A DNA stretch of 5,347 nt from assembly GCA_937951955.1 (NCBI GenBank), contig CALGAD010000122.1, positions 1 to 5,347 on the forward strand, written 5' to 3'. Source of the DNA: an uncultured Bacillaceae bacterium (GTDB taxonomy: Bacteria > Bacillota > Bacilli > Bacillales > Caldibacillaceae). The notes below the pieces were generated by a model that saw nothing but the letters and a program-made list of their open reading frames with translations, was not told the origin of the DNA and did no database searches. A program made the position numbers and the translations under genes. Positions 5,268 to 5,347 of this stretch are shown in pieces; position 1 is the stretch's first letter; every line of letters begins with the position of its first letter.

Positions 5268-5347
5268 ATGAACAGGTTACTTACAAATAGACGATTCCTA
5301 TTTTTGTTATGCGGGCAAGCTGCATCGGGACTGGGCGGAACATTTGC
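5268..5347 (+). CDS. Probable MFS transporter, N-terminal fragment cut by the window end
   Basis: Only the first 26 codons are present. They read MNRLLTNRRF, then a hydrophobic segment FLFLLCGQAASGLGGTF. A short basic start followed by an L-x-x-GQ-x-x-S-x-LG-x-x-F pattern is typical of the first membrane helix of major facilitator efflux proteins, especially the MFS_3/macrolide-efflux-like group. The ATG has AGAGAGG 7 nt upstream. An in-frame ATG at 5244 has no ribosome-binding site and is less likely. The 117-nt gap after the preceding gene holds no strong promoter or terminator that I can support. The substrate is unknown, and the call rests on very few residues. Confidence 0.6.
   Translation, partial: MNRLLTNRRFLFLLCGQAASGLGGTF

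Overview
The window looks like a chromosomal segment of a low-to-moderate-GC Gram-positive bacterium of the family Bacillaceae. The reasons are strong GGAGG-type Shine-Dalgarno sites, sigma-A-type promoters with near-consensus -10 boxes, compact intrinsic terminators, and a yhfH / yhfI / lplJ cluster that I recognise from Bacillus subtilis and its relatives. I see no rRNA, tRNA, CRISPR array, insertion sequence or prophage gene.

Left part, minus strand (45-2291): a lipoprotein substrate-binding protein of the TrpX-like ABC_sub_bind family is driven by a clear promoter. After it come a large intergenic hairpin and then the overlapping pair azlC-azlD, a two-component branched-chain amino acid exporter of the AzlCD family. 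No ABC permease or ATPase gene accompanies the binding protein here. I see no convincing separate promoter for azlCD, so read-through past the hairpin is plausible.

Middle, minus strand (2310-4187): yhfI (metallo-beta-lactamase-fold hydrolase) and lplJ (lipoate-protein ligase) form a two-gene operon with a 29-nt gap. It has its own promoter and ends at a good intrinsic terminator just upstream of the binding-protein promoter. LplJ would attach scavenged lipoate to 2-oxoacid dehydrogenase E2 subunits and GcvH. The role of YhfI is not known to me.

Right part, plus strand (4232-5347): yhfH, a 45-residue protein with five cysteines, is transcribed divergently from yhfI and ends at a perfect 11-bp terminator. 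It is followed by a protein of the HmoB/TRAP family (ABM ferredoxin-like fold) in which two of the three IsdG-type catalytic positions appear to be replaced. The window ends in the first 26 codons of a probable MFS transporter.

I see no complete novel system. The points most worth checking are the degenerate HmoB/TRAP protein, the exact 9-bp inverted repeat bracketing the binding-protein promoter, the apparently orphan binding protein beside azlCD, and the non-ATG start of azlC with an out-of-frame ATG just before it.
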